Shown one piece after another: positions 1-5,248 of a stretch of DNA of 18,883 nt (positions are counted from its first letter, which is position 1; the number at the start of each line of letters is the position of its first letter). The DNA comes from JAKACA01 sp050010115 (GTDB lineage Bacteria; Actinomycetota; Acidimicrobiia; Acidimicrobiales; Bog-793), in the NCBI GenBank assembly GCA_050010115.1, contig JBEKLQ010000081.1, positions 1-18,883 on the forward strand, in the 5' to 3' direction. The notes beneath the pieces are model-generated. The model saw only the letters and a list, made by a program, of their open reading frames with translations. It did no database searches and had not been told where the DNA came from. The position numbers were made by a program, and so were the translations under genes.

Positions 1-337
1 CCTCGACACGGACCGAGGTCCAATCGATTCCCGTCACCCGCTTCACCATGATCGCTTCGTCGTCCCCGTCCTTGAAGGCGATGATGTCCCCGACAGCGAG
101 CTGTCGCGTCCGGAGCACGAGGATCCGGTCGCCGGGAGCGAGGACCGGCACCATGCTGACACCCTCGACCCGGAGACGGACGAGGCGGCGCTTGGCGAAG
201 ACTGCACCGGTCCCGAGCCACGACACGGCGGCCCCCACGAGGGCGACGGTGATGAGCTTGCGCAGCTGATCGCGATCCAGTTGCGCTGCCAGCCGTCGCC
301 AGCGTGCCCACCTCGCCCCCCAGGTCGCCATCACCAT
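1..337 (-). CDS. sodX: S26-family peptidase, probable nickel-SOD maturation protease (SodX-like), 3'-truncated by window edge
   Basis: This reading frame opens at ATG 337 and runs off the left edge; 112 residues are visible. The start is supported by GGGAG six bases upstream. After a basic N-terminus comes one hydrophobic segment (about residues 28-48), then the signal-peptidase serine box GVSMVPVLAPGDRILV with candidate nucleophile Ser61. The lysine box follows as EAIMVKRV, with Lys99 as candidate general base. This spacing is typical of S26 (signal peptidase I-like) enzymes. The divergent neighbour is nickel superoxide dismutase, whose propeptide must be removed to expose His1, so the SodX role follows from known sodN-sodX pairing. 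In streptomycetes the two genes are usually co-directional; here they are divergent with 91 bp between them. An ordinary signal peptidase is the alternative. The C-terminal part cannot be judged. Confidence 0.8.
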   Translation of the reverse strand, partial: MVMATWGARWARWRRLAAQLDRDQLRKLITVALVGAAVSWLGTGAVFAKRRLVRLRVEGVSMVPVLAPGDRILVLRTRQLAVGDIIAFKDGDDEAIMVKRVTGIDWTSVRVE

Positions 338-428
338 CACAGGCTCCCACGCCGGGGAGGGACGCGTCGCCACGCCGGTAAGGTGAGCAGGTACCGAAGG
401 CCACCGATCTCGACGAAGGAGTCGTGGT

Positions 429-857
429 ATGCATCTCATGTCCGGCAACTCCCGCCTGCTTGCCCTCCTCGACCGCCTGTCGCCTCCGCGCACGGCGAGC
501 GCTCACTGCGACCTGCCTTGCGGCGTCTACGACCCTGCACAGGCCCGGATCGAGGCAGAGTCCGTGAAGGCATGCATGGACAAGTTCAACGCCTCGGACG
601 ATGCCGTCTTCCGCGAGCGCGCCGTACTCATCAAGGAGGAGCGGGCGGATCTCGTCAAGCACCACTTGTGGGTGCTGTGGACCGACTACTTCAAGCCGGA
701 GCACTTGGAGGCCCACCCGCAGCTGCACGACCTCTTCTGGAAGGCCACGAAGGCCGCCGGCGAGGCGAAGAAGACGAACGAAGCGGCCGTCGCCCAGCGC
801 CTGCTCGAGAACATCGGCGAGATCGACCGCATCTTCTGGGAGACGAAGAAGGTCTGA
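429..857 (+). CDS. sodN: Nickel-dependent superoxide dismutase
   Basis: A 142-residue protein that converts superoxide to oxygen and hydrogen peroxide with a nickel centre. The N-terminal nickel hook HCDLPCGVY starts at His26. After removal of the 25-residue propeptide, His26 becomes His1, and Cys27 (Cys2) and Cys31 (Cys6) supply the thiolates; Tyr34 is the conserved active-site tyrosine. The remaining 117-residue helical mature chain matches the usual length of the family. The start is ATG 429, with AAGGAG seven bases upstream. A second in-frame ATG at codon 4 lacks this spacing. The SodX-like protease is divergent on the other strand. A 6-bp stem hairpin follows the stop closely and may terminate the message. 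Nickel and Nur control is known in Streptomyces, but I see no operator I can defend here. Confidence 0.97.
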   Translation: MHLMSGNSRLLALLDRLSPPRTASAHCDLPCGVYDPAQARIEAESVKACMDKFNASDDAVFRERAVLIKEERADLVKHHLWVLWTDYFKPEHLEAHPQLHDLFWKATKAAGEAKKTNEAAVAQRLLENIGEIDRIFWETKKV

Positions 858-863
858 GGCTTA

Positions 864-884
864 CGGGCCCAGGCCCACGGCCCG
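864..884 (+). terminator. Hairpin just after sodN, possible terminator
   Basis: CGGGCC (864-869) and GGCCCG (879-884) form a perfect 6-bp stem with a 9-nt loop, six bases after the sodN stop. There is no T-tract, so this would be an I-shaped actinobacterial-type terminator at best. Confidence 0.4.
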
Positions 885-948
885 AGCGCCCGAGAGGTGC
901 CGAGGTTGCTGGGAGAATAGGAAGAACCTCAAGCACCTCGCCCTGGAT

Positions 949-970
949 AGGCGCTTGACAGCGAGCGCCT
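949..970 (-). terminator. Hairpin after moaD-like gene, possible terminator
   Basis: AGGCGCT (949-955) pairs with AGCGCCT (964-970) around an 8-nt loop. It lies 8 bp past the end of the minus-strand MoaD-like gene, in the gap where that gene and sodN converge. No T-run follows on either strand. Confidence 0.4.
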
Positions 971-978
971 CATCGAGG

Positions 979-1215
979 TCAGCCGCCCGAGACCGGCGGG
1001 AGCACGGCGAGCTCATCGCTCGGGACGATGCGCTGAGCGCGGTCCGCACGTTCGCCGTTCACCCAGATCGTGCTCGTGGCGATCACGTCGCGAAGCCCGG
1101 GCCCGAACTGCACCACGACCGCTTCCAGCACGCTGCCGACGGTCTCGCCCTCGATGTCGGCTTGGCGGCATCCGGCGGCGTCACGCGCCTGCGCGAAGAA
1201 ACGCACGCGCGCCAT
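979..1215 (-). CDS. MoaD/ThiS-family ubiquitin-like sulfur carrier
   Basis: A 78-residue protein beginning MARVRFFAQARDAAG, the usual first beta strand and turn of MoaD, and ending PPVSGG. The terminal Gly-Gly is the site that is adenylated by a MoeB-type enzyme and then thiocarboxylated. In the MoaD role the sulfur goes to molybdopterin through MoaE; related carriers serve thiamine or tungsten/molybdenum cofactor synthesis. The ATG at 1215 follows directly on the TGA of the upstream zinc-finger gene (TGAATG), so translation is probably coupled. No moaE, moeB or other cofactor gene is visible nearby, so the exact recipient of the sulfur cannot be named. The family call is secure; MoaD over ThiS is favoured by the N-terminal sequence and the length. 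Confidence 0.85.
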   Translation of the reverse strand: MARVRFFAQARDAAGCRQADIEGETVGSVLEAVVVQFGPGLRDVIATSTIWVNGERADRAQRIVPSDELAVLPPVSGG

Positions 1216-1428
1216 TCATCCACCGCCCTCGGCGGTCCGAGGCTGGCAGTGCTCGCACCACTGCTCCGTCGGCTCGGCTCCGAGCCGTTCGTCGGCGATG
1301 GCTCGACCGCAGGATCGGCAGCTGGCGTAGGTGCCGTCATCCAAGCGCCGCAAGGCGGCGTCGATGCCGTCGAGTCGCTTCTCGATCTGGCTCAGCGATG
1401 CGGCCTCGTCGTCGGTGTGCTCGCTCAC
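1216..1428 (-). CDS. DksA/TraR-type C4 zinc-finger protein, 70 aa
   Basis: A short protein with an N-terminal helical stretch (about residues 11-31) followed by TYASCRSCGRAI and then WCEHC. Cys37, Cys40, Cys58 and Cys61 form the C4 zinc finger of the DksA/TraR family. Small members bind RNA polymerase in enterobacteria; in actinobacteria many short relatives have no assigned job. The frame stays open upstream to 1632, but that extension is Arg/Pro/Gly-rich and has no family character. I therefore take GTG 1428 as start. It lacks a normally spaced Shine-Dalgarno sequence but has TACTGT seven bases upstream, which fits a leaderless message. Its TGA abuts the ATG of the MoaD-like gene. The pairing of a zinc-finger regulator with a sulfur carrier is noted, not explained. 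Confidence 0.75.
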   Translation of the reverse strand: MSEHTDDEAASLSQIEKRLDGIDAALRRLDDGTYASCRSCGRAIADERLGAEPTEQWCEHCQPRTAEGGG

Positions 1429-1435
1429 GACTCCG

Positions 1436-1441
1436 ACAGTA
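1436..1441 (-). promoter_or_regulatory. Candidate -10 (TACTGT) for leaderless zinc-finger/moaD transcript
   Basis: TACTGT read on the minus strand ends seven bases before GTG 1428. This places the expected transcription start at or next to the start codon. No good -35 hexamer is seen at 17 bp. Confidence 0.35.
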
Positions 1442-1645
1442 TCGGTCAGGGAGACTCGACTGAGGGACCGAGTTGGGCGCGTTGGACTGCGGCCGTTTCG
1501 GCACTCTCGACCGGGCCCCGGCGGGCGGCCCGCAGGTGGGACTTGCCTGCTCGCTCGGTGAGCGCCCCCGGTCGCTCGTCTCACCACCCTCACTGCTCCC
1601 ACTGGCCCCAGTGCGATCAGGAGCAACAGCACGCGGCACTACTGC

Positions 1646-1714
1646 TTGACTCTCCTCCAGCGGAAGCGTAGCTTTCCTTCCGGTCCGGCGGGATTGATGA
1701 GGCCGGTTTAGAAT
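1646..1714 (+). promoter_or_regulatory. Candidate promoters for the G1 peptidase gene
   Basis: Two possibilities are visible. TTGACT (1646-1651) and TAGCTT (1669-1674) are spaced 17 bp apart. Closer to the gene, TAGAAT (1709-1714) matches the consensus -10 at five of six positions but has no good -35. The gene has its own GGGGAG ribosome-binding site after either start. Confidence 0.4.
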
Positions 1715-1728
1715 GATGAGGGGGAGCA

Positions 1729-2610
1729 ATGAAGCATCCAATTCGGCGGCTCGTCGCGTTCGGTGGGGCTGCAGCGATGGCTGCGGCGATCACCGTGCCG
1801 CTCGCGAGCGGGACCGCCACCGCGTCGGCAAAGGTGCCGGCCGGGTTCAACAAGGCCGTGGCCGTGAAATTCATCCGGAGCGGGGACAAGATGCGTCTGG
1901 CCCGTGGTGGCGCCCATGCGACCGCCATCAAGGGCGTGTCCGCCTCCTACAGCTACAACTGGTCCGGCTACGCCGAGACCGGCGGCACATACTCCAAGGT
2001 GAGCGGCAACTGGGTCGAGCCGGTCATCACGTGCGACGTGAGTGACGCCGGCTACCAGATCGCGGCCTTCTGGGTCGGGATCGACGGCGACGGCAGCAGC
2101 ACTGTCGAGCAGGACGGGACCATCGAGGAGTGCTACGGGGGCAGCTACCTCGGCGCTGCGGACTGGTGGGAGACGTTCCCGACCGACTCTGTGCAGGTCG
2201 TATACGGGGTCACTGCTGGAGACCACATCAGCGCATCGGTAGCATTCGCGCATGGTGTCTACACGATGAGCGTCAAGGACACGACGGCGTCCGCCAGCAG
2301 CTTCTCGCAGAAGCAGTACTGCGGCTTGCCGTCTTCGTGCACCAACGCCAGCGCCGAGTGGATCGGCGAGGCGCCGTGCTGCAACGGGTCCTACGAGTAC
2401 GACCTCGCAAAGTGGTCGCCGCCCATCAAGTTCTCGGCGGCCAAGGTCACCGGCTCCTCAGGTTCGGGCACGATCTCGACGTACGCCGGCGGAGCTGACG
2501 AGAGCTCAATCGAAATGCTCGGCGACCAGACCGACAATCCGATCGCTGATCCGACCGCAACGAATGGGGCAGGCAACGAATTCCGGGACAAATGGCTTGG
2601 CTATAACTGA
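1729..2610 (+). CDS. Secreted G1-family (glutamic) endopeptidase, eqolisin-like
   Basis: A 293-residue protein with a signal peptide (basic MKHPIRR, then a hydrophobic Ala-rich core to about residue 34) and a pro-like segment to about residue 70. The mature part starts SYNWSGYAETGGTYSKVSG and carries the G1 landmarks FWVGIDGDGSSTVEQDGT and SAEWIGEAP. The candidate catalytic dyad is Gln128 and Glu210. Their spacing of 82 residues is close to the 83 between Gln53 and Glu136 in scytalidoglutamic peptidase. Six cysteines (Cys102, 135, 198, 204, 217, 218) suggest disulfides in the exported protein. Such enzymes cleave proteins at acidic pH. The ATG has GGGGAG three bases upstream. The gene stands alone, with hairpins after its stop. 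It was first known from fungi; bacterial members exist but are less studied. Confidence 0.9.
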   Translation: MKHPIRRLVAFGGAAAMAAAITVPLASGTATASAKVPAGFNKAVAVKFIRSGDKMRLARGGAHATAIKGVSASYSYNWSGYAETGGTYSKVSGNWVEPVITCDVSDAGYQIAAFWVGIDGDGSSTVEQDGTIEECYGGSYLGAADWWETFPTDSVQVVYGVTAGDHISASVAFAHGVYTMSVKDTTASASSFSQKQYCGLPSSCTNASAEWIGEAPCCNGSYEYDLAKWSPPIKFSAAKVTGSSGSGTISTYAGGADESSIEMLGDQTDNPIADPTATNGAGNEFRDKWLGYN

Positions 2611-2654
2611 GCCAGCAGCCCTCCGGGAGGCTTGACCTCCTGGTGTAGTGCCGA

Positions 2655-2693
2655 ACCGGCCGCCCGTCTGCCAGTGGCAGGGGGGCGGCCGGT
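2655..2693 (+). terminator. Strong compound hairpin between peptidase and aldehyde dehydrogenase
   Basis: ACCGGCCGCCC (2655-2665) pairs perfectly with GGGCGGCCGGT (2683-2693). A nested CTGCC/GGCAG stem (2668-2672 with 2676-2680) closes a 3-nt loop. A smaller hairpin, GGAGG/CCTCC, lies at 2626-2640. Together they probably end transcription of the peptidase gene. No T-tract follows, so a cis-regulatory role cannot be excluded. Confidence 0.6.
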
Positions 2694-2717
2694 GGCGCGC
2701 CCGGCACCGTTTCGCAC

Positions 2718-2723
2718 TAGAAC
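2718..2723 (+). promoter_or_regulatory. Candidate -10 (TAGAAC) for leaderless aldehyde dehydrogenase transcript
   Basis: TAGAAC ends seven bases before GTG 2731. It lies 24 bp beyond the strong hairpin, as expected for a promoter placed after a terminator. It deviates from TANNNT at the last base, and no clear -35 is seen. Confidence 0.3.
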
Positions 2724-2730
2724 GGTGGGC

Positions 2731-4101
2731 GTGCCGATCGCAACCATCAACCCAGCCAACGGCGAGACGCTGAAGACCTTCGAGCCACACAGCGACGCCG
2801 AGATTGAAGAGCGCGTGGCGCTCGCCGAGGCGACGTTCGCCACGTGGCGGCGGACGAGCTTCGCCGAGCGGGCGGCCCTCTTGAACCGCCTGGCCGACGT
2901 GTTCGAAGCCGACCTCGAGGAGCTCGCGCGGACGATGACCCTCGAGATGGGCAAGCCAGTCGAGCAAGCTAAAGGGGAGGTGCGCAAGTGCGCAGGCGGC
3001 CTGCGGTACTTCGCCGAGCACGGCGAGGGGTTGCTCCGCCACGAGGACGTCCCGGGCACGGCAGCCAAGAAGCGGTCGTACGTCATCTACCAGCCGCTCG
3101 GCCCCGTGCTTGCCGTCATGCCGTGGAACTACCCGATGTGGCAGGTCGTGCGGTTCCTGGCGCCGGCGCTCATGCTCGGCAACGTCGGGCTGCTCAAGCA
3201 CGCCTCGAACGTGCCCCAGACGGCGCTGTACCTCGAGGACGCCTGTCTCCGGGCGGGGATCCCAAAGGGCGTGTTCCAGACGCTGCTGATCGGCTCCGAC
3301 AAGGTCGAGGGCGTGCTGCGGGACCGCCGCATCAAGGCGGCAACGCTCACCGGCAGCGAGGGCGCCGGGCGATCGGTCGCCTCCATCGCCGCCAGTGAGA
3401 TCAAGAAGACCGTGCTCGAGCTCGGCGGTTCCGACCCGTTCATCGTGATGCCGTCCGCTGATCTCGCCCGCGCCGTCGAAGTCGGTGTCAAGGCGAGGGT
3501 GCAGAACAACGGCCAGTCCTGCATCGCCGCCAAGCGCTTCATCCTGCACGCGGATATCGCCACCGAGTACGAGGAGCGTTATGCCGAGGCGATGTCCAAG
3601 CTCGTCGTCGGCGACCCGCTCGACCCGGCGACCGACATCGGGCCGCTTGCCACGCCGAGCGGCCGGGACGAGGTCATCGAACAGGTAGCCGACGCCGTGT
3701 CGAAGGGCGCTCGGGTCCTGTGCGGCGGCGAGCCCATCGACGGTCCAGGCTGTTACTACCCGCCGACGGCCATAGCCGATCTCACTGCGGACATGCGTAT
3801 GTACCGCGACGAGGTCTTCGGCCCCGTGGCGTCGATGTTCACGGTCAGCTCCATCGACGAGGCGATCGCCCTCGCCAACGACAGCGACTTCGGTCTCGGT
3901 TCCAACGCCTTCACGGAGGACCCGGCCGAGCAGCAGCGCTTCGTCGAGGAGATCGAAGCCGGCATGGTCTTCATCAACTGGATGACCACCTCCTACTACG
4001 ACCTGCCCTTCGGTGGCGTGAAGCGCTCCGGGTACGGGCGCGAGCTCGCCGACCCGGGTATCAAGGAGTTCGCCGTCACCAAGAGCGTCTGGATCGACTG
4101 A
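2731..4101 (+). CDS. gabD1: NAD(P)-dependent aldehyde dehydrogenase, succinate-semialdehyde dehydrogenase type
   Basis: A 456-residue aldehyde dehydrogenase. It shows PWNYP (Asn133), the cofactor-binding lysine in LLKHAS (Lys156), LTGSEGAGRSV, the general base in LELGGSDPFIV (Glu230), and the nucleophile in NNGQSCIAAKRF (Cys264). The length near 455 and the GQSCIAAKRF signature fit the short GabD1/Sad group, which oxidises succinate semialdehyde to succinate. This substrate is inferred; no GABA transaminase gene is adjacent. The frame extends upstream to 2632, but that would run the start through a large hairpin and give a non-homologous N-terminus. The family normally begins just before the IATINPANGE strand. 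GTG 2731 is preferred, with GTG 2725 two codons upstream as the alternative. The gene is transcribed alone and converges with the DUF503 gene. Confidence 0.88.
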   Translation: MPIATINPANGETLKTFEPHSDAEIEERVALAEATFATWRRTSFAERAALLNRLADVFEADLEELARTMTLEMGKPVEQAKGEVRKCAGGLRYFAEHGEGLLRHEDVPGTAAKKRSYVIYQPLGPVLAVMPWNYPMWQVVRFLAPALMLGNVGLLKHASNVPQTALYLEDACLRAGIPKGVFQTLLIGSDKVEGVLRDRRIKAATLTGSEGAGRSVASIAASEIKKTVLELGGSDPFIVMPSADLARAVEVGVKARVQNNGQSCIAAKRFILHADIATEYEERYAEAMSKLVVGDPLDPATDIGPLATPSGRDEVIEQVADAVSKGARVLCGGEPIDGPGCYYPPTAIADLTADMRMYRDEVFGPVASMFTVSSIDEAIALANDSDFGLGSNAFTEDPAEQQRFVEEIEAGMVFINWMTTSYYDLPFGGVKRSGYGRELADPGIKEFAVTKSVWID

Positions 4102-4105
4102 CCAA

Positions 4106-4137
4106 CGGCTCCCGACGTCACTTAGTTCGCCGAGCCG
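4106..4137. terminator. Weak inverted repeat between convergent genes
   Basis: CGGCTC (4106-4111) and GAGCCG (4132-4137) could pair across a 20-nt loop in the 49-bp gap where the aldehyde dehydrogenase and DUF503 genes converge. The long loop makes this a weak candidate. Confidence 0.2.
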
Positions 4138-4150
4138 CCCTCAGTCGCCC

Positions 4151-4438
4151 TCAGCCGTCGTCAGACCACCAACGGTGGGTGGCTATCACTTCGGCGCCGC
4201 CCATGGACCAAGCGAGTCGCTCGACGGCGTCGAGCACCTCGGTCACGACATGGCCTGCAGAGGCGACGGCCGCCACCTCGAGCAACGCTCGCTGATGGCG
4301 GTCCTGGTAGTCGACCTCTGCTATCGCCACGCGGTACCGGCTGCGGGCACCGTCCAGGATCGGGCGCAGCGTCGCCCGCTTCTCCTTCAGCGAATGCGCT
4401 GCCGGGATCCGCAGCTCCACTGACATGATTCCAACCAC
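4151..4438 (-). CDS. DUF503 (YlxP-like) protein, 95 aa
   Basis: The protein begins VVGIMSVELRIPAAHSLKEKR and continues with the strand IAEVDYQDRHQRALLEVAAVASAG. This is the pattern of the DUF503 family, small alpha/beta proteins often found near ribosome maturation factors, with no proven biochemical function. I choose GTG 4438 because family members open with a VG pair before the first strand; ATG 4426 would remove it. No Shine-Dalgarno sequence precedes 4438. A -10-like TACGGT ends eight bases upstream, with TCGACG 17 bp further up, so a leaderless start fits. The gene is divergent from a GNAT acetyltransferase with only 26 bp between start codons. Confidence 0.85.
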   Translation of the reverse strand: MVGIMSVELRIPAAHSLKEKRATLRPILDGARSRYRVAIAEVDYQDRHQRALLEVAAVASAGHVVTEVLDAVERLAWSMGGAEVIATHRWWSDDG

Positions 4439-4446
4439 GATCGAGC

Positions 4447-4452
4447 ACCGTA
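4447..4452 (-). promoter_or_regulatory. -10 element (TACGGT) for leaderless DUF503 transcript
   Basis: TACGGT on the minus strand lies eight bases before GTG 4438. TCGACG (4475-4470) sits at a 17-bp spacing as a plausible -35, which falls inside the divergent GNAT coding region. It shares two base pairs with the opposing -10. Confidence 0.45.
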
Positions 4453-4456
4453 GGCT
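4451..4456 (+). promoter_or_regulatory. -10 element (TAGGCT) for leaderless GNAT transcript
   Basis: TAGGCT lies eight bases before GTG 4465 and overlaps the minus-strand -10 of the DUF503 gene. No convincing -35 is present at 16-18 bp. Confidence 0.4.
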
Positions 4457-4464
4457 CGCCGACC

Positions 4465-5037
4465 GTGCGCGTCGAGCCGGGTCCCACGCTCATCACCGAG
4501 CGACTCACCCTCCGACGGTGGCGGGCCGAAGACCGCCGGCCGTTCGCGGCGATGAACAGCGACCCTGCCGTGATGGAATTCCCGGATCAGCTCACGGCTG
4601 AGCAGAGCGGCGCCTTCGCCGATCGTTCGGACGCCTTGTTCGATCAAGTCGGCTACGGGTTGTGGGCCGTGGAGGTTCGGGGTGCTGAGCCGTTTGTGGG
4701 CTACGTAGGCCTCCGGCCATTCTCCCAGGACGATCCAACAGCACTCCCATTCGCGCCCGGCGTCGAGATCGGGTGGCGGCTGGCATATGGGGTGTGGGGG
4801 CGCGGTTACGCACCGGAGGGGGCGCGAGCGTGCTTGGAATTCGGCTTCACGCACGTCGGCCTCGAAGAGATCGTCTCGTTCACGTCCGTCGTGAACGAGC
4901 GTTCCCAGCGTGTCATGGAGAAGATCGGACTCCACCGGGATCCCGCCGACGACTTCGATCACCCTCGACTCACCGAAGACTGCCCGCTCTTCCGCCACGT
5001 GCTTTACCGCCTCCGGCGTGACGAGTGGCAAGGCTGA
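4465..5037 (+). CDS. GNAT-family N-acetyltransferase (RimJ/RimL-like)
   Basis: A 190-residue protein opening PTLITERLTLRRWRAEDRRPF, the hallmark first strand and helix of the Acetyltransf_3 (RimJ/RimL) group. VEIGWRLAYGVWGRGYAPEGARACLEF is the core strand followed by the acetyl-CoA pyrophosphate loop (Gly-Arg-Gly-Tyr-Ala). VNERSQRVMEKIGLH is the usual C-terminal motif. It should transfer acetyl from acetyl-CoA to a primary amine, either a protein N-terminus or a small molecule; the substrate cannot be read from sequence. GTG 4465 is chosen because it is the first start before the motif and sits eight bases after TAGGCT. There is no Shine-Dalgarno sequence. It converges with the sulfatase gene 179 bp downstream. 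Confidence 0.9.
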   Translation: MRVEPGPTLITERLTLRRWRAEDRRPFAAMNSDPAVMEFPDQLTAEQSGAFADRSDALFDQVGYGLWAVEVRGAEPFVGYVGLRPFSQDDPTALPFAPGVEIGWRLAYGVWGRGYAPEGARACLEFGFTHVGLEEIVSFTSVVNERSQRVMEKIGLHRDPADDFDHPRLTEDCPLFRHVLYRLRRDEWQG

Positions 5038-5122
5038 CCCCGTCACCCGTCCGCCAAGAAGGCCCCCACGGCCTCCCGGATCCCGACCGGGTAGACCGAT
5101 GCTGAGCGGGGTCGTAACCGGC

Positions 5123-5248
5123 ATGGACTTCAGTGAGCGGTACGGCAGTGGGCCGAGGTACCTCTACGGCGACGAACCCGACCAACGGGGCGCCGCCGAC
5201 CCCGGCCGGCTGACTGCTAGGGCGAGAGCTCAGCCGCCTCGTAGCTGA
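5123..5248 (+). pseudogene. Possible remnant of a SAM-dependent methyltransferase N-terminus
   Basis: From ATG 5123 the frame reads MDFSERYGSGPRYLYGDEPD. This resembles the opening of class I methyltransferases of the TehB/thiopurine type, which commonly start with a (W)DERY-x-SG...YG-x-EPN pattern. After about 20 residues the likeness stops, and the frame ends at 5248 inside the convergent sulfatase gene. There is no good ribosome-binding site. I read it as a decayed fragment; a chance resemblance remains possible. It is the only item of note in the 179-bp gap between the GNAT and sulfatase genes, apart from a 5-bp CCCGG/CCGGG stem near 5077-5093. Confidence 0.3.

Larger units (their letters stand above)
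1429..1728. other. 300-bp divergent intergenic region without a convincing gene
   Basis: Open frames across this stretch have low-complexity Arg/Pro/Gly translations and no recognisable family, so I do not call a gene. It holds a GC-rich hairpin: CGGGCC 1512-1517 paired with GGCCCG 1527-1532 around a 9-nt loop, the same stem and loop length as the hairpin behind sodN. It also holds promoter-like elements for the G1 peptidase at its right end and for the zinc-finger gene at its left end. Confidence 0.5.

Noticed and set aside
1429..1632. N-terminal extension of the zinc-finger protein to 138 residues
   Set aside because: The added sequence is Arg/Pro/Gly-rich without domain character. GTG 1428 with TACTGT upstream and the normal small size of the family fit better.
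2506..3549. A 347-codon minus-strand frame antisense to the aldehyde dehydrogenase gene
   Set aside because: There are no recognisable motifs, and the opposite strand has complete aldehyde dehydrogenase motifs.
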